Counted from the stretch's first letter, positions 37,550 to 47,855 are shown. The stretch is DNA of 64,000 nt from an uncultured delta proteobacterium (GCA_903843965.1 CAIMRY010000017.1:186001-250000), one strand, 5' to 3'. Notes: generated from the sequence alone by a model not told the origin. Translations and numbers: made by a program.

Positions 37550-38866
37550 CTACCTGCCCTTGACGCGGGATTTGTTGCCGCCCATAAGCCCTTCGTACTG
37601 GCGCGAGATCAGGTACGACTCGATCTTGCCCATGAAGTCCATGGCCACGCCCACCACGATGAGCAGGCTGGTGCCGCCAAAGTAGAAGGGGATGTTGAAC
37701 TGGCTGATGAGCATCATGGGCAGCACGCAAATGAGCGCCATGTACAGAGCACCCCAGAGGGTGATGCGCGACAAAACCCGGTCGATGTATTCGCGGGTCT
37801 TCGCCCCGGGCCGGATGCCGGGAATGAAGCCGCCCTGTTTCTGGATGTTCTCGCTGATGCCCTTGGGATCAAAGAGAATAGCCGTATAGAAGTAGGAGAA
37901 GAACAGGATCAGCCCAATGAACGCGAGGTTGTACAGGACAGACGAAGGGCTCATGTAGTGCGACATCTTCTGCAGCCAGTCGACACTGGAGAAATTCGCC
38001 AGCGTGGCCGGGAAGAGCAGAATGCTTGACGCGAAGATGGGCGGGATGACGCCTGCGGTGTTGATGCGCAGGGGCAGGTGCGTGGTCTGGCCGCCGACCA
38101 TCTTTCGGCCCAGCATGCGCTTGGCGTAGTGGATGGGGATGCGGCGCTGGCCGCGCTCCACGAAAACGATGAAGGCCAGGGTGGCGGCCATGAGCACGCC
38201 GATGAGCAGCAGGATGATGAGCGAAAGCTCGCCGGCCGTCATCAGGCGCACGGTGTTCATCACGGCCGAAGGCAGCCCGGCCACGATGCCCGCGAAGATG
38301 ATCATGGAGATGCCGTTGCCGATGCCCTTCTCGGTCATCTGCTCGCCCAGCCACATGAGGAACACGGTTCCCGCCGTCAGGGTGACCATGGTCACCAGAC
38401 GGAAGCCCCAGCCCGAGAACAGCACCAAAGACGCGCCCGTGGGGCTGGACATGCTCTCCAGGCCCACAGCCACGCCCAGGCCCTGGATGCAGGTGATGAG
38501 CACCGTGCCGTAGCGGGTGTACTGGGTGATCTTCTTGCGGCCCTCGGCGCCCTCATCCTTGCTCAGGCGCTTCAGCTCCGGGCTGACAACGGACAAGAGC
38601 TGCAGGATGATGGAGGCCGAGATGTAGGGCATGATGCCCAGTGCGAAAATGGACAGCTTCTTCAAGCCGCCGCCGGAGAACATGTCGAACAGGCCGAACA
38701 GGGTGTTCGAGGCGCTGTTGAAGAACTCCGTCAACGCATGGCTGTCGACGCCCGGCACCGGGATGTGGATCCCGAGGCGATACACAGCCAGAAGAACGAA
38801 GGTCCAGATGAGCTTCTTCTTCAGCTCAGGCAGACGGGCGAGGTTTTCTACACCGGAGAGCGCCAC
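37550..38866 (-). CDS. secY: protein translocase subunit SecY
   Basis: The 438-residue channel protein has ten predicted membrane helices. It has family motifs FALGIMPYISASIILQLL and GGTSLLIVVGVAMDF, and the basic cytoplasmic loops that bind SecA and the ribosome. It forms the SecYEG pore with SecE (encoded at 62684). It is the usual end of the spc operon after rplO. Confidence 0.98.
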   Translation of the reverse strand: MALSGVENLARLPELKKKLIWTFVLLAVYRLGIHIPVPGVDSHALTEFFNSASNTLFGLFDMFSGGGLKKLSIFALGIMPYISASIILQLLSVVSPELKRLSKDEGAEGRKKITQYTRYGTVLITCIQGLGVAVGLESMSSPTGASLVLFSGWGFRLVTMVTLTAGTVFLMWLGEQMTEKGIGNGISMIIFAGIVAGLPSAVMNTVRLMTAGELSLIILLLIGVLMAATLAFIVFVERGQRRIPIHYAKRMLGRKMVGGQTTHLPLRINTAGVIPPIFASSILLFPATLANFSSVDWLQKMSHYMSPSSVLYNLAFIGLILFFSYFYTAILFDPKGISENIQKQGGFIPGIRPGAKTREYIDRVLSRITLWGALYMALICVLPMMLISQFNIPFYFGGTSLLIVVGVAMDFMGKIESYLISRQYEGLMGGNKSRVKGR

Positions 38867-38872
38867 AGCAGG

Positions 38873-39319
38873 TTACCCTTCCAGAGCTTTGACGGTTCCG
38901 CCGGCCTTGGTGATCTTCTCCGCCGCAGCGGCGCTGAAGCGATGGGCCTCGATGCTCACCTTGACGGTGACCTCGCCGCGGGAGAGCACCTTGAGCGGCA
39001 TGCCGCCCTTGCACAGGCCCCGGGCATACACGGCGTCCATGGTGATCTCGGTAGCGCCGGGAAAGGCCGCCAGCAGCTGGTCCAGGTTGATGGCCTCGTA
39101 GATCACGCGGTGCGGGTTCTTGAAGCCGCGCTTGGGCAGACGGCGGGCCAGAGGCATCTGACCGCCTTCAAACCAGGCCGGACGACCGCCGCCGGAGCGG
39201 GAGTTCTGGCCCTTGTTGCCGCGCCCGGAGGTGCAGCCGGAGCCGGAGCCGGGACCGCGGCCAACGCGTTTGCGCTGGGCGTATTCTTCCGGGAAGGGAT
39301 ACAGTTCGTGCAGTCTCAT
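38873..39319 (-). CDS. rplO: 50S ribosomal protein L15
   Basis: The 148-residue protein has the Gly/Arg-rich start RVGRGPGSGSGCTSGRGNKGQ that threads into 23S rRNA, and a C-terminal globular domain ending TVKALEG. It overlaps the rpmD stop by an ATGA and is six bases from secY. Confidence 0.97.
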   Translation of the reverse strand: MRLHELYPFPEEYAQRKRVGRGPGSGSGCTSGRGNKGQNSRSGGGRPAWFEGGQMPLARRLPKRGFKNPHRVIYEAINLDQLLAAFPGATEITMDAVYARGLCKGGMPLKVLSRGEVTVKVSIEAHRFSAAAAEKITKAGGTVKALEG

Positions 39320-39489
39320 GACTTGGTAACCTCAATCAGGTGATTCACTTTCGCGATCATGCCCGCGACGGCGGGGGCTTCCTCAAAAGACTTTTCCTGC
39401 CGGATGTGCTTGAGGCCCAAGGCGTCAAGGGTCTGGCGCTGTTTGGGCGTACAACCAATGCGGCTGCGGACGAGTTTAATCTTGAACAC
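39316..39489 (-). CDS. rpmD: 50S ribosomal protein L30
   Basis: This 57-residue gene starts with GTG and reads MFKIKLVRSRIGCTPKQRQ at the start and VNHLIEVTKS at the end, a complete bacterial L30. GAGGT lies six bases upstream. It is placed between rpsE and rplO as in the standard spc operon. Confidence 0.95.
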   Translation of the reverse strand: MFKIKLVRSRIGCTPKQRQTLDALGLKHIRQEKSFEEAPAVAGMIAKVNHLIEVTKS

Positions 39490-39522
39490 GGTGGACCTCG
39501 CTTCTCAGACCCGGTTAGGGGT

Positions 39523-40014
39523 CTACTTCCTGGGGGTGGAGACCGTCTTGCCGAGGATCTCGGACACGCTCTCGGCGCTACGCAAAGAGGCCAACCCGCA
39601 CATGGTGGCGCGCAGAACGTTGTGCGGATTGCAGGTGCCGATGGCCTTGGTCAGGATGTCGTGGACGCCCACGGCCTCCATGACCGCACGCACCGGACCG
39701 CCGGCGATGATGCCGGTGCCGCGGCTGGCGGGCTTGAGCATGACGCGGCCGGCGCCGAAGCGGCCCAGGACCTCGTACGGCAGGGTGCCGTCCAGCACGG
39801 GCACGGTGATCATGTCCTTGCGGGCGCGGTCCGTGGCCTTGCGGATGGCCTCGGGCACTTCGTTGGCCTTGCCCAGGCCGAAGCCGACCTTGCCCTGCCC
39901 GTCGCCCACGACGACCAGGCAGCTGAAGCTGAACCGGCGGCCGCCCTTGACGACCTTGGCCACGCGGTTGAGATACACAATCTTCTCGATGAAGCCGGAA
40001 TCATTCTGTTCCAT
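39523..40014 (-). CDS. rpsE: 30S ribosomal protein S5
   Basis: The 163-residue protein has the S5 N-terminal RNA-binding motif with [24 protein letters not shown] and the C-terminal [23 protein letters not shown], the ribosomal accuracy region. I take ATG 40014 rather than GTG 40026, because GGGGTGGG lies just upstream. Confidence 0.97.
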   Translation of the reverse strand: MEQNDSGFIEKIVYLNRVAKVVKGGRRFSFSCLVVVGDGQGKVGFGLGKANEVPEAIRKATDRARKDMITVPVLDGTLPYEVLGRFGAGRVMLKPASRGTGIIAGGPVRAVMEAVGVHDILTKAIGTCNPHNVLRATMCGLASLRSAESVSEILGKTVSTPRK

Positions 40015-40028
40015 TTTTAGACCCACCC

Positions 40029-40388
40029 CTAGAATTTGAGGCCGCCCTCGCGGGCGCCGTCGGCAAGGGCCTTGATTCGGCCGTGGTACAAGTACCCGTT
40101 GCGGTCAAAGACAACGGTCAAGATATTCTTGGCCTTGGCCTTTTCCGCTATGTCCTTGCCCACACTGGCGGCGCCCTCGCGGTTGGCCCGGGCAGCGATG
40201 CCGCCGCGGGTCATGGTCAGCGTGGAAGAGCTGACAAGGGTGCAGCCGGTCTCGTCGTCCACGAGCTGGGCGTAAATGTGCACGTTGGAGCGGAACACCA
40301 CAAGCCGGGGCTTGTTCTCGGTTCCGTTCACCTTCTTGCGGATGCGCAGCTTCCTGCGATGCCGCGCCTGTTCTTTGGTCATCTTCAT
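40029..40388 (-). CDS. rplR: 50S ribosomal protein L18
   Basis: The 119-residue 5S-rRNA-binding protein has the basic N-terminus [28 protein letters not shown] and the end [20 protein letters not shown]. Standard spc order rplF-rplR-rpsE. Confidence 0.97.
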   Translation of the reverse strand: MKMTKEQARHRRKLRIRKKVNGTENKPRLVVFRSNVHIYAQLVDDETGCTLVSSSTLTMTRGGIAARANREGAASVGKDIAEKAKAKNILTVVFDRNGYLYHGRIKALADGAREGGLKF

Positions 40389-40400
40389 AGCCGCACTCCG

Positions 40401-40940
40401 CTATTTTTTGGAACCGGACTTGCCGGCCTTACGCCTGATGTGTTCATCGATGTACTTGATGCCCTTGCCCTTATACGGCTCGGGCGGACGCACACGTCGG
40501 ATCTGCGCGGCCACTTCACCCAAAAGCTGCTTGTCGATGCCGGTCAGGTGCAGCTTGTTGCCCTCGATGGCGGCTTCGATTCCCTGGGGCAGAGGATACT
40601 CCACCGGATGAGAGAAGCCGACGGTGAGCACAACGCTTTTGCCCTGGACAACGACCTTGTAGCCCACGCCGATGACCTCAAGGGTCTTCTTGAAGCCCGT
40701 GGTCACACCCTCGATGCAGTTGGCCAAAAGCGTGCGGCGCAGACCGTGCTGAGCGCAGGCGACGCGGGACTCATCGACCCGGGACACCAGCATTTCATTT
40801 CCTTCCATCGCATAGGTGACGGACGGATGCACGGGGGTGGACAAGGCGCCCTTGGGCCCCTTGATCTGCACGGCGTCAGCGCCGACTTTCACCTCCACCC
40901 CGGCAGGGATGGGAACAGGTTTTTTCCCGATACGAGACAT
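40401..40940 (-). CDS. rplF: 50S ribosomal protein L6
   Basis: The 179-residue protein has two L6 domains and the motif PEPYKGKGIKYIDEHIRRKAGKS at the C-terminus. It begins MSRIGKKPVPIPAGV. It lies next to the sarcin-ricin region in the ribosome (family knowledge). Confidence 0.97.
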   Translation of the reverse strand: MSRIGKKPVPIPAGVEVKVGADAVQIKGPKGALSTPVHPSVTYAMEGNEMLVSRVDESRVACAQHGLRRTLLANCIEGVTTGFKKTLEVIGVGYKVVVQGKSVVLTVGFSHPVEYPLPQGIEAAIEGNKLHLTGIDKQLLGEVAAQIRRVRPPEPYKGKGIKYIDEHIRRKAGKSGSKK

Positions 40941-40951
40941 GGTTACCTCTT

Positions 40952-41335
40952 CTACCAGATTTCACAAAGGAGTTCGCCGCCGATCTTGTCGGCGGTGGCC
41001 TGGGCACCGGGGAGCAGCCCGCGCGAGGTGGAGAGGATGCAGATCCCCAGGCCGTTCTGGACCTTGGGGATGTCCTCAACGCCCACGTAAACGCGACGTC
41101 CGGGGGTGCTGACCTTTTTCAGCCCGCGGATGGCGGACTTGCCAGAGCTGTACTTGAGGGTCAGCTTCAGCTTGCCCTCGGCGCTGGCGCACTCGGAAAT
41201 GTAACCCTCAGTCTTGAGGATCTCGGCAATGGCCGCTTTCATCTTGGACGCGGGCATCTCCACAGTGGAGTGGAAGGCGCCTTGCGCGTTGCGGATGCGA
41301 GCGAGCATGTCGGCAATGGGATCAGAAACAGACAT
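40952..41335 (-). CDS. rpsH: 30S ribosomal protein S8
   Basis: The 127-residue protein has the S8 start DPIADMLARIRNAQ and the C-terminal GICILSTSRGLLPGAQA (usually GxxxxSTSxGxMT). S8 represses the spc operon in E. coli; I did not find a matching site here. Confidence 0.97.
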   Translation of the reverse strand: MSVSDPIADMLARIRNAQGAFHSTVEMPASKMKAAIAEILKTEGYISECASAEGKLKLTLKYSSGKSAIRGLKKVSTPGRRVYVGVEDIPKVQNGLGICILSTSRGLLPGAQATADKIGGELLCEIW

Positions 41336-41355
41336 AATCAGATCTCCCTTCAGAC

Positions 41356-41541
41356 TTACCAGCTGGATTTACGCACGCCTGGGAGTTCGCCGGCCAGGGA
41401 CTTGTTGCGGAAGCAGATGCGGCAGCAGCCGAACTTGCGCAAGTACGCCCTGGAGCGTCCACAGATGGGGCAGCGATTGTAAGCCCGGACCTTGAACTTC
41501 GGTTTGCGTTGGGCTTTCACCCGGAGACTCGTCCTGGCCAA
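41356..41541 (-). CDS. rpsZ: 30S ribosomal protein S14, zinc type
   Basis: The 61-residue short form has [22 protein letters not shown], in which two C-x2-C pairs bind zinc. This type needs zinc, unlike the longer zinc-free S14 of enteric bacteria. The order rplE-rpsZ-rpsH is standard. Confidence 0.97.
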   Translation of the reverse strand: MARTSLRVKAQRKPKFKVRAYNRCPICGRSRAYLRKFGCCRICFRNKSLAGELPGVRKSSW

Positions 41542-41553
41542 ACCGGTTTCCTC

Positions 41554-42093
41554 CTATTTTTTGAAAGGCATGCCAAGGAGGTCGAGCAACAGCTTGCCTT
41601 CCTTGTCCGTCTTCGCGGTGGTGGAGATGGTGACGTTCATGCCCTTGACCCGTTCCACTTTGTCGATCTCCAATTCGAAGAAGATCGTGTGTTCCTTGAT
41701 GCCCATGGTGAAATTGCCACGGCCATCAAAGCCCCGGTCGGGCACGCCACGGAAGTCGCGCACACGGGGCAGGGCAAAGGACACAAGCTTGTCGTAGAAG
41801 TCCCACATGCGGTCACCGCGGAGCGTCACGCGGCAGCCCACAGGCTGTCCCTCGCGCAGCTTGAAGGCCGCGATGGACTTCTTGGCCTTGGTGACCACGG
41901 CTTTCTGCCCGGCGAGCTTGGTCAGCTCAATGACGGCTGCGTCGATGAGCTTGGGGTTCTGGCTGGCCTCGCCCAGGCCGATGTTCAGGGAGATCTTCAC
42001 CATGCGGGGGATCTCCATGCTGCTCTTGTAGCCGAACTCTTTCTTGAGTTCGCCTGCGATCTTCTCGTTGTAAACTGTTTCAAGGCGTCTCAT
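41554..42093 (-). CDS. rplE: 50S ribosomal protein L5
   Basis: The 179-residue 5S-rRNA-binding protein has the motifs [40 protein letters not shown] and [21 protein letters not shown]. It is in the normal spc position, seven bases from rplX. Confidence 0.98.
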   Translation of the reverse strand: MRRLETVYNEKIAGELKKEFGYKSSMEIPRMVKISLNIGLGEASQNPKLIDAAVIELTKLAGQKAVVTKAKKSIAAFKLREGQPVGCRVTLRGDRMWDFYDKLVSFALPRVRDFRGVPDRGFDGRGNFTMGIKEHTIFFELEIDKVERVKGMNVTISTTAKTDKEGKLLLDLLGMPFKK

Positions 42094-42099
42094 GGCGAC

Positions 42100-42420
42100 C
42101 TACTGGATGGTTTCGTTGCACTTCTTGCAGAAGCGAACTTTCTTGCCGTCTTCATTCACCCGGTAGCCGACGCGCGTAGCCTTGGTGCAGGCACTGCACA
42201 CCACGGCGACGTTGGAGACATGCACGGGGGCTTCCTTTTCCACAATGCCGCCAGGCTGGTTGGCATACGGATTGGCCTTGGTGTGGCGGCTGGCCTTGTT
42301 GGCGCCCTCGACAAGCACACGGTCCTTCTTGCGAAGGATCTTGAGCACTTTGCCGATCTTTCCCTTGTCCTTGCCGGCAAGGATCATAACCTTGTCGTCT
42401 TTACGAATCTTGCAGTTCAT
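42100..42420 (-). CDS. rplX: 50S ribosomal protein L24
   Basis: The 106-residue protein has a KOW motif near the start ([20 protein letters not shown]). A C-terminal [11 protein letters not shown]...RFCKKC gives four Cys in two pairs, as in zinc-containing L24. It is an assembly initiator of the 50S subunit. Confidence 0.96.
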   Translation of the reverse strand: MNCKIRKDDKVMILAGKDKGKIGKVLKILRKKDRVLVEGANKASRHTKANPYANQPGGIVEKEAPVHVSNVAVVCSACTKATRVGYRVNEDGKKVRFCKKCNETIQ

Positions 42421-42452
42421 GACTGTGTCCTTACGTCCCTGTTACGGTCGTC

Positions 42453-42821
42453 CTAGAGGACTTCCGGGGCCAGGGAGACGATCTTCATGAAGTTCTTCAA
42501 ACGCAACTCGCGGGCAACGGGTCCGAAGATGCGGGTTCCCAGCGGCTCGTTTGCATTGTTCAGCAGAACGGCGGAGTTGCTGTCGAACCGGATGAAGGAG
42601 CCGTCGGGGCGGCCAACTTCTTTCCTGGTGCGCACAACAACGGCCTTCATCACAGCGCCCTTCTTCACTTTGGAATGGGGCATGGCTTCCTTGACGGACA
42701 CGACGATGATGTCGCCCACCGAGGCGTAACGACGCTTGCTGCCGCCGAGGACCTTGATGCAGCACAAGAGCTTGGCACCGGAGTTGTCGGCGACGTCGAG
42801 ATTGGTTTCGCTCTGGATCAT
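42453..42821 (-). CDS. rplN: 50S ribosomal protein L14
   Basis: The 122-residue protein has the L14 start [17 protein letters not shown] and the conserved [13 protein letters not shown] near the C-terminus. It is the first gene of the spc set, following rpsQ by eight bases. Confidence 0.98.
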   Translation of the reverse strand: MIQSETNLDVADNSGAKLLCCIKVLGGSKRRYASVGDIIVVSVKEAMPHSKVKKGAVMKAVVVRTRKEVGRPDGSFIRFDSNSAVLLNNANEPLGTRIFGPVARELRLKNFMKIVSLAPEVL

Positions 42822-42829
42822 GGCTGTAC

Positions 42830-43096
42830 CTACACCGCTTTCTCAACGATTTTGGACAGATGCCAACGCTTGCGCGCGCTCATGGGGCGGTGCTCAACGA
42901 TGGTTACCGTATCCCCGATCCCGCAGTCGTTGTTGGGATCATGGGCCATGAACTTCTTGCGGCGGCGGATGTATTTCTTGAACAGCGGATGCTTGATGAG
43001 CGTGGCGACGCTGACCACGATGGTCTTGTCGGCCTTGTCGCTCACCACCACGCCGGTGAGAATCCGCCTGTTGCTTTCTTGAGTCGTCTCACTCAT
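42830..43096 (-). CDS. rpsQ: 30S ribosomal protein S17
   Basis: The 88-residue OB-fold protein has the S17 signature [19 protein letters not shown] and [18 protein letters not shown]. It is in the normal S10-operon order after rpmC. Confidence 0.97.
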   Translation of the reverse strand: MSETTQESNRRILTGVVVSDKADKTIVVSVATLIKHPLFKKYIRRRKKFMAHDPNNDCGIGDTVTIVEHRPMSARKRWHLSKIVEKAV

Positions 43097-43099
43097 GGC

Positions 43100-43291
43100 C
43101 TATGCTCCTGCGCGCTGAGTCTGAATGGTCAGAATGCGCGCGATGTCTTTCTTGACAGCGGGTATGCGCTGCGTGTTCTCCAGCTGGGCCGTGGCGTGCT
43201 GGAAACGGAGGTTGAAGAGCTCCTTGCGCAGGTCGACCAGCTTGTTGCTGAGCTCGCCCGCGTCCAGGGCCCGCAGTTCCTTGGCGTCCAT
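43100..43291 (-). CDS. rpmC: 50S ribosomal protein L29
   Basis: The 63-residue helical hairpin protein has [21 protein letters not shown], the L29 hallmark. The start overlaps the rplP stop by one base. It sits near the polypeptide exit (family knowledge). Confidence 0.97.
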   Translation of the reverse strand: MDAKELRALDAGELSNKLVDLRKELFNLRFQHATAQLENTQRIPAVKKDIARILTIQTQRAGA

Positions 43292-43707
43292 TATTCAGCG
43301 CCCTCCTTGACCACGATGACCGTCTTGACGGACAGTTTGTGCATGGCGCGGGTCAGTGCGACCTTGGCCACCTCAAGCTCCACGCCCTTGACCTCGTACA
43401 GGATGCGCCCGGCGCGGATGGGCGCGGCCCAGCCTTCCGGAGCGCCCTTGCCGGAACCCATGCGGGTTTCAGCGGGCTTCTTGGTCAGGGGGTAGTCCGG
43501 GAACATGCGGATCCAGACCTTACCGCCGCGCTTGATGTGGCGCATGATGGCGATACGGGCCGCTTCGATCTCCTGGCTGGTGAGCTTGCCCGGCTCCAGG
43601 GACTTCAAGGCCACATCGCCAAAGGCGATGGTGCTCCCGTTCACAGCGGGGCCCTTGATGCGGCCCTTCTGCTTCTTGCGGTATTTGACTTTCTTTGGCG
43701 AGAGCAT
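43291..43707 (-). CDS. rplP: 50S ribosomal protein L16
   Basis: The 138-residue protein has [16 protein letters not shown] at the start and the region [20 protein letters not shown]. The segment [20 protein letters not shown] is the L16 P-site loop. It is one base from rpsC. Confidence 0.98.
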   Translation of the reverse strand: MLSPKKVKYRKKQKGRIKGPAVNGSTIAFGDVALKSLEPGKLTSQEIEAARIAIMRHIKRGGKVWIRMFPDYPLTKKPAETRMGSGKGAPEGWAAPIRAGRILYEVKGVELEVAKVALTRAMHKLSVKTVIVVKEGAE

Positions 43708-43708
43708 G

Positions 43709-44347
43709 TTACTTTCCTACCTTGTCAAGAATCTCACCCTTGAAGATCCAGACCCGGACGCCGATGATGCCGTAGGTGGTCTTGGCGGTGGCGTAGCCGT
43801 AGTCAATGTCGGCGCGCAGGGTGTGCAGGGGCACGCGGCCGTCACGGTACCACTCGGAGCGGGCGATTTCAGCGCCAGCCAGGCGGCCGGCACAGGCCAC
43901 CTTGATGCCCTCGGCCCCGAACTTGCGGGACAGGGCAACCGTGCGTTTCATGGCCCGGCGGAAGGCCACGCGGCGCTCCAGCTGGGTGGCGATGCTCTCG
44001 GCCACGAGCTGGGCCTCGACCTCGGGACGGCGGATCTCGGTCACCTCGATGGTGATGTCCTGTCCGAACTCCTTCTTCAGGTCGTCGCGCAGCTTCTCGA
44101 TCTCGGCGCCCTTGCGGCCGATGACGATGCCCGGGCGGGCGGTGTGCAGCACCAGGCGCACCTTGCCGCCGGCGCGTTCGATCTCGATCTTGGCAAGACC
44201 GGCGTGGTAGAGCTTCTTCTTGACGTATTTACGGAGCTGGTCGTCCTGGAGAACGAAGGCCGGATAGTCCTTCTTGCTGAACCAGCGGGAAAGCCAGTTC
44301 TTGGTATACCCCAGGCGGAACCCGATCGGATGTACTTTCTGACCCAT
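43709..44347 (-). CDS. rpsC: 30S ribosomal protein S3
   Basis: The 212-residue protein has an N-terminal KH domain with [16 protein letters not shown] and the C-terminal [14 protein letters not shown]. It forms the mRNA entry with S4 and S5. Confidence 0.98.
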   Translation of the reverse strand: MGQKVHPIGFRLGYTKNWLSRWFSKKDYPAFVLQDDQLRKYVKKKLYHAGLAKIEIERAGGKVRLVLHTARPGIVIGRKGAEIEKLRDDLKKEFGQDITIEVTEIRRPEVEAQLVAESIATQLERRVAFRRAMKRTVALSRKFGAEGIKVACAGRLAGAEIARSEWYRDGRVPLHTLRADIDYGYATAKTTYGIIGVRVWIFKGEILDKVGK

Positions 44348-44355
44348 GGCGCCCC

Positions 44356-44688
44356 CTACTTTTCCTTCACGATGACGGTTATGTGGCTGGTGCGCTTCAG
44401 GATGCGGTAGGCACGGCCCATGGCGCGCGGCATGATGCGCTTCTGGGTCGGACCTTCGTTCACCATCACATTTCCCACCACGAGGGCGTCCACGTCGACG
44501 CCCGGCATCTGCCCGGCGTTGGCGATGGCCGAATACAGCACCTTGCTGATCAGCTGGGCCGACTTCTTGGGCGTGAACTTCAGGATGTTGAGCGCATCCT
44601 CAACCGGCTTGCCCTTGATGTTCTCCGCCACGATCCGCACCTTGCGCGCGGATATGCGCAGGTACTTGGCGATAGCTTTGGCTTCCAT
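44356..44688 (-). CDS. rplV: 50S ribosomal protein L22
   Basis: The 110-residue protein starts [20 protein letters not shown] and ends [19 protein letters not shown], with the beta-hairpin that lines the exit tunnel. A longer in-frame extension to 45084 overlaps rpsS and is rejected. Confidence 0.97.
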   Translation of the reverse strand: MEAKAIAKYLRISARKVRIVAENIKGKPVEDALNILKFTPKKSAQLISKVLYSAIANAGQMPGVDVDALVVGNVMVNEGPTQKRIMPRAMGRAYRILKRTSHITVIVKEK

Positions 44689-44699
44689 GCTTGCGCTCC

Positions 44700-44978
44700 C
44701 TACTTGCCCTTGGATTTCTTGTCCGCAGCGTGTCCGAAGAAGGTGCGGGTGGGCGAAAACTCGCCCAGCTTGTGCCCGACCATATTCTCCGTCACGAACA
44801 CGGGAATGAACTTGCGGCCATTGTGCACCGCAAAGGTGAGCCCGACCATCTCGGGAAGGATGGTGGACCTGCGGGACCAGGTTTTGATGACGCGGCGGTC
44901 CTTGTTTTCGCTTGCGATATCGGCCTTCTTCTGCAGATGGCCGTCCACAAAGGGACCTTTCTTGATTGATCTGGCCAT
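44700..44978 (-). CDS. rpsS: 30S ribosomal protein S19
   Basis: The 92-residue protein begins [18 protein letters not shown] and has [22 protein letters not shown] and [13 protein letters not shown], all S19 signatures. It contacts S13 in the head of the 30S. Confidence 0.98.
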   Translation of the reverse strand: MARSIKKGPFVDGHLQKKADIASENKDRRVIKTWSRRSTILPEMVGLTFAVHNGRKFIPVFVTENMVGHKLGEFSPTRTFFGHAADKKSKGK

Positions 44979-44987
44979 GTTCTACTC

Positions 44988-45818
44988 CTACTTCTGCCCG
45001 CGGCGCTTGACGATAAGCTTGGAGGACGACTTCTTCGGCTTGCGGGTCTTGTAACCCTTGCTCGGCATGCCCCACGGGGAACACGGATGCCGACCGCCGG
45101 AGCTTCTGCCCTCGCCGCCGCCCAAAGGATGGTCGACCGGGTTCATGGCCACGCCGCGCACCTCGGGCCGACGGCCCTTCCAGCGATTGCGGCCGGCCTT
45201 GCCCAGGGTGATCTTTTCGTGGTGGATGTTGCCCACCTGGCCGATGGTGGCCATGCAGTGGGAGAGCACCTTGCGCACCTCGCCCGAGGGCAGGCGAAGC
45301 AGGGCGTACGGACCCTCCTTGGCCACCAACTGGGCGTAGGCGCCGGCGGCGCGGCAGAACTGGCCGCCACGGCCGGGGTGCAGCTCGATGTTGTGGATGA
45401 CCGTGCCCACCGGGATCTTGGACAGCACCAGCGCGTTGCCGGGCTTGATGTCCGCAGTCTCGCCGGAGAGGATCTGGTCGCCCACCTTGAGGCCGAGCGG
45501 AGCCAGGATGTAGCGCTTCTCGCCGTCGGCATAGTGCAGAAGGGCGATGCGCGCGCTGCGGTTGGGGTCGTATTCGACAAACGCGACGTTGGCCGGCACG
45601 CCGGTCTTGTTGCGGCGGAAGTCGATCTCGCGGTACAGGCGCTTATGCCCGCCGCCACGGCGGCGCGAGGTGATGCGGCCAAAGTGGTTGCGGCCGGACT
45701 TTTTGCACAGACCACTGGTGAGGGACGGCTCAGGCGTGCTCCTGGTGATCTCCTCAAAGGTGGAGATGGTCTGGAACCGGCGTCCAGCCGAAGTGGGTTT
45801 TACCTTGCGGATGGACAT
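44988..45818 (-). CDS. rplB: 50S ribosomal protein L2
   Basis: The 276-residue protein lies next to the peptidyl-transferase centre. It shows [21 protein letters not shown] and the C-terminal [21 protein letters not shown] with the conserved His. Standard order rplW-rplB-rpsS. Confidence 0.98.
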   Translation of the reverse strand: MSIRKVKPTSAGRRFQTISTFEEITRSTPEPSLTSGLCKKSGRNHFGRITSRRRGGGHKRLYREIDFRRNKTGVPANVAFVEYDPNRSARIALLHYADGEKRYILAPLGLKVGDQILSGETADIKPGNALVLSKIPVGTVIHNIELHPGRGGQFCRAAGAYAQLVAKEGPYALLRLPSGEVRKVLSHCMATIGQVGNIHHEKITLGKAGRNRWKGRRPEVRGVAMNPVDHPLGGGEGRSSGGRHPCSPWGMPSKGYKTRKPKKSSSKLIVKRRGQK

Positions 45819-45820
45819 CT

Positions 45821-46111
45821 CTAAACTCCCTCGAAGAACTCAATTTTGTCGCCCTTGGCCAGGGTGACGAAGGCCTTCTTGTATCCCGACACCTTGCCGA
45901 TGGTCCGCCCATGGCGGAGACGGCGGGACGGACGCCTGCGGACGATGTTCACAGCCTCGACGTGCACGTTGAAGGCGGCCTCGACGGCGCGCTTGACCTC
46001 GATCTTGTTGGCGGAGTTCGCCACCACAAAGGACACCTGATTCAGGTATTCCTTCGCGAGGTTGGCCTTCTCGGTGATGACCGGGCGGATGATTATTTTC
46101 GTGTAGTCCAT
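45821..46111 (-). CDS. rplW: 50S ribosomal protein L23
   Basis: The 96-residue protein has [15 protein letters not shown] at the start and the loop [15 protein letters not shown] followed by [19 protein letters not shown]. It docks trigger factor and SRP at the tunnel exit. Confidence 0.97.
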   Translation of the reverse strand: MDYTKIIIRPVITEKANLAKEYLNQVSFVVANSANKIEVKRAVEAAFNVHVEAVNIVRRRPSRRLRHGRTIGKVSGYKKAFVTLAKGDKIEFFEGV

Positions 46112-46112
46112 G

Positions 46113-46733
46113 CTACTTCAACCTCTCCTGGACAGAAACAGCGGCGCTCTCAAGCATGACCAGCTTCGGGTACAGCAACACATCGTATGCGTTGAGTTTG
46201 TCAGCCGGAAGCAGCTTGATGCCTGGCAGATTGCGCGCCGAAAGAAGGAGGTTATTATCGACTTCCGTAAAAACAATCAAGGCTTTTTCAAGTCCGAGGG
46301 TCTTGGCGACCTCGGCGAAGCGCTTGGTCTTGAAGTCCGGAAGGTCGATGCCCCTGAGCACCAGCAGGTTGTCTTCGCTCAAGCGCGAGGACAAAGCCAT
46401 CTTCAGCGCCAGGCGGCGCACCTTGCGGTTCACCTTGAACTCGTAGCTGCGCGGCTGGGGCCCGAAGATGACCGCGCCGCCGCGCCAGATGGGCGAACGG
46501 CTGGAACCGGCGCGGGCGTGGCCCGTGCCCTTCTGCTTCCAGGGCTTCTTGCCGCCGCCGGAAACAAAGGCGCGGGTCTTGGTGGAATGGGTGCCGACGC
46601 GCTTGGCGGCCAGCTGAGCGCGCACCACGAGGTGCATGATCTCGGGGCGGACTTCCACCTCGAAGATCTCCGGGGACAGATCGAGGCTGCCCACTTCCTT
46701 TTTGCTCTGGTCGAACACGGTAACAGTTGCCAT
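46113..46733 (-). CDS. rplD: 50S ribosomal protein L4
   Basis: The 206-residue protein has the tunnel loop TKTRAFVSGGGKKPWKQKGTGHARAGSSRSP-type region (residues 49-80). In E. coli L4 also represses the S10 operon through its leader; a structured leader lies before rpsJ here. Two bases separate it from rplW. Confidence 0.98.
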   Translation of the reverse strand: MATVTVFDQSKKEVGSLDLSPEIFEVEVRPEIMHLVVRAQLAAKRVGTHSTKTRAFVSGGGKKPWKQKGTGHARAGSSRSPIWRGGAVIFGPQPRSYEFKVNRKVRRLALKMALSSRLSEDNLLVLRGIDLPDFKTKRFAEVAKTLGLEKALIVFTEVDNNLLLSARNLPGIKLLPADKLNAYDVLLYPKLVMLESAAVSVQERLK

Positions 46734-46745
46734 GATTGTGTCCTT

Positions 46746-47378
46746 CTAGCCGGCCTTGCGGATCATCACCAAGCCGTTTCTGCAGCCTGGCACCTGGCCC
46801 TTGACCACGATGATGTTATCCTCAGGGCGGACGTCGACGATCTCCACGCTTGACAGGGTCACGCGCTCGTCGCCCATGTGTCCGGGCATTTTCTTGTCCT
46901 TAAACACGCGAGAGGGCTCGGTGTTGGTGCCGATGGAGCCGCCGGAGCGGTGCACCTTTTCGGCGCCGTGGGATGCCTTCAGGCCCTTGAAGTTGTAACG
47001 CTTCATGACGCCCTGGAAGCCCTTGCCCTTGCTGGTGCCGGTAACCTTCACCTTCTCGCCGGGCTGGAAGATGTCGACAGTGATGTCCTGGCCGACCACG
47101 TAGCCGTCCACGGCCTCCAGGGGGAATTCCCGCAGGTGGCGGAAAAAGCCCTTGTCGGCCTTGGCCTGGTGGCCCTTGGCAGGCTTGCTGAGCTTGCGCT
47201 CGGGGATGGCGTCGAAGCCGACCTGCAGGGCGTTGTAGCCCTCTTTTTCCGAGGTCTTGATCTGGAGCACCGGGCAGGGACCGGCGGCGATGACCGTGAC
47301 CGGCACAACAGTGCCGTCATCAGCAAAGATGCGGGTCATGCCGAGTTTGCGGCCGAGAAGTCCGAGAGTCTTTGACAT
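46746..47378 (-). CDS. rplC: 50S ribosomal protein L3
   Basis: The 210-residue protein starts [18 protein letters not shown] and contains [21 protein letters not shown], then HRSGGSIG...KMPGHMG, the L3 extension reaching the catalytic centre. It follows rpsJ by 14 bases. Confidence 0.98.
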   Translation of the reverse strand: MSKTLGLLGRKLGMTRIFADDGTVVPVTVIAAGPCPVLQIKTSEKEGYNALQVGFDAIPERKLSKPAKGHQAKADKGFFRHLREFPLEAVDGYVVGQDITVDIFQPGEKVKVTGTSKGKGFQGVMKRYNFKGLKASHGAEKVHRSGGSIGTNTEPSRVFKDKKMPGHMGDERVTLSSVEIVDVRPEDNIIVVKGQVPGCRNGLVMIRKAG

Positions 47379-47392
47379 ATCTCTCCCCTCCC

Positions 47393-47710
47393 CTACAGCT
47401 TGATCTCGACGTCGACGCCAGCGGGCAGCGAAAGCTTGCCCAGGGCGTCCACAGTCTGCTGGGTGGGCTCCAGAATGTCGAGCAGGCGCTTGTGGATGCG
47501 CATCTCGAACTGCTCGCGGGACTTCTTGTCCACGTGCACGGAACGGTTGACGGTGGTTTTGAGGATGTTGGTGGGCAGGGGCACAGGTCCGGCGATGGCC
47601 GCACCGGTGTTCCGGGCGGTATCGACGATCTCCGTCACAGCCTTGTCCAGGATGCGGTAATCATAGGCCTTGAGCTTGATCCGAATACGGTCGCTCGTCA
47701 TCGCAGCCAT
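47393..47710 (-). CDS. rpsJ: 30S ribosomal protein S10 (NusE)
   Basis: The 105-residue protein has [18 protein letters not shown] and GPVPLPTNI, then [21 protein letters not shown], full S10. It also joins NusB/NusG in antitermination (family knowledge). I take the ATG at 47710 with GGAGAG upstream; a second ATG at 47701 would also fit. It begins a new transcript with its own promoter and leader. Confidence 0.96.
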   Translation of the reverse strand: MAAMTSDRIRIKLKAYDYRILDKAVTEIVDTARNTGAAIAGPVPLPTNILKTTVNRSVHVDKKSREQFEMRIHKRLLDILEPTQQTVDALGKLSLPAGVDVEIKL

Positions 47711-47855
47711 ACACTCTCCTTCGTTTCCGGGGGTTTGCACCCCTCGCTGCAGGCTTGCGTTGGCCTGCTGCTCCACGGAAATGCTGGGGGTTATCTGGTT
47801 CTCGCTTTCATTTCCGGGGACACCCCCCGGACATTTCTCTAAGGCGGAACGTTCG
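47711..47855 (-). promoter_or_regulatory. structured 5' leader of the S10 operon
   Basis: This leader of about 145 bases between promoter and rpsJ can form three stems. They are a perfect 7-bp TCCGGGG / CCCCGGA (47813-47831), a 6-bp GCAGGC / GCCTGC (47749-47768) and a 5-bp GGGGT / ACCCC with a GCAA tetraloop (47730-47743). S10 leaders in other bacteria bind L4; homology here is not shown. Confidence 0.5.

Noticed and set aside
44689-45084. An N-terminal extension of rplV
   Set aside because: It overlaps rpsS out of frame and the standard L22 start at 44688 is present.
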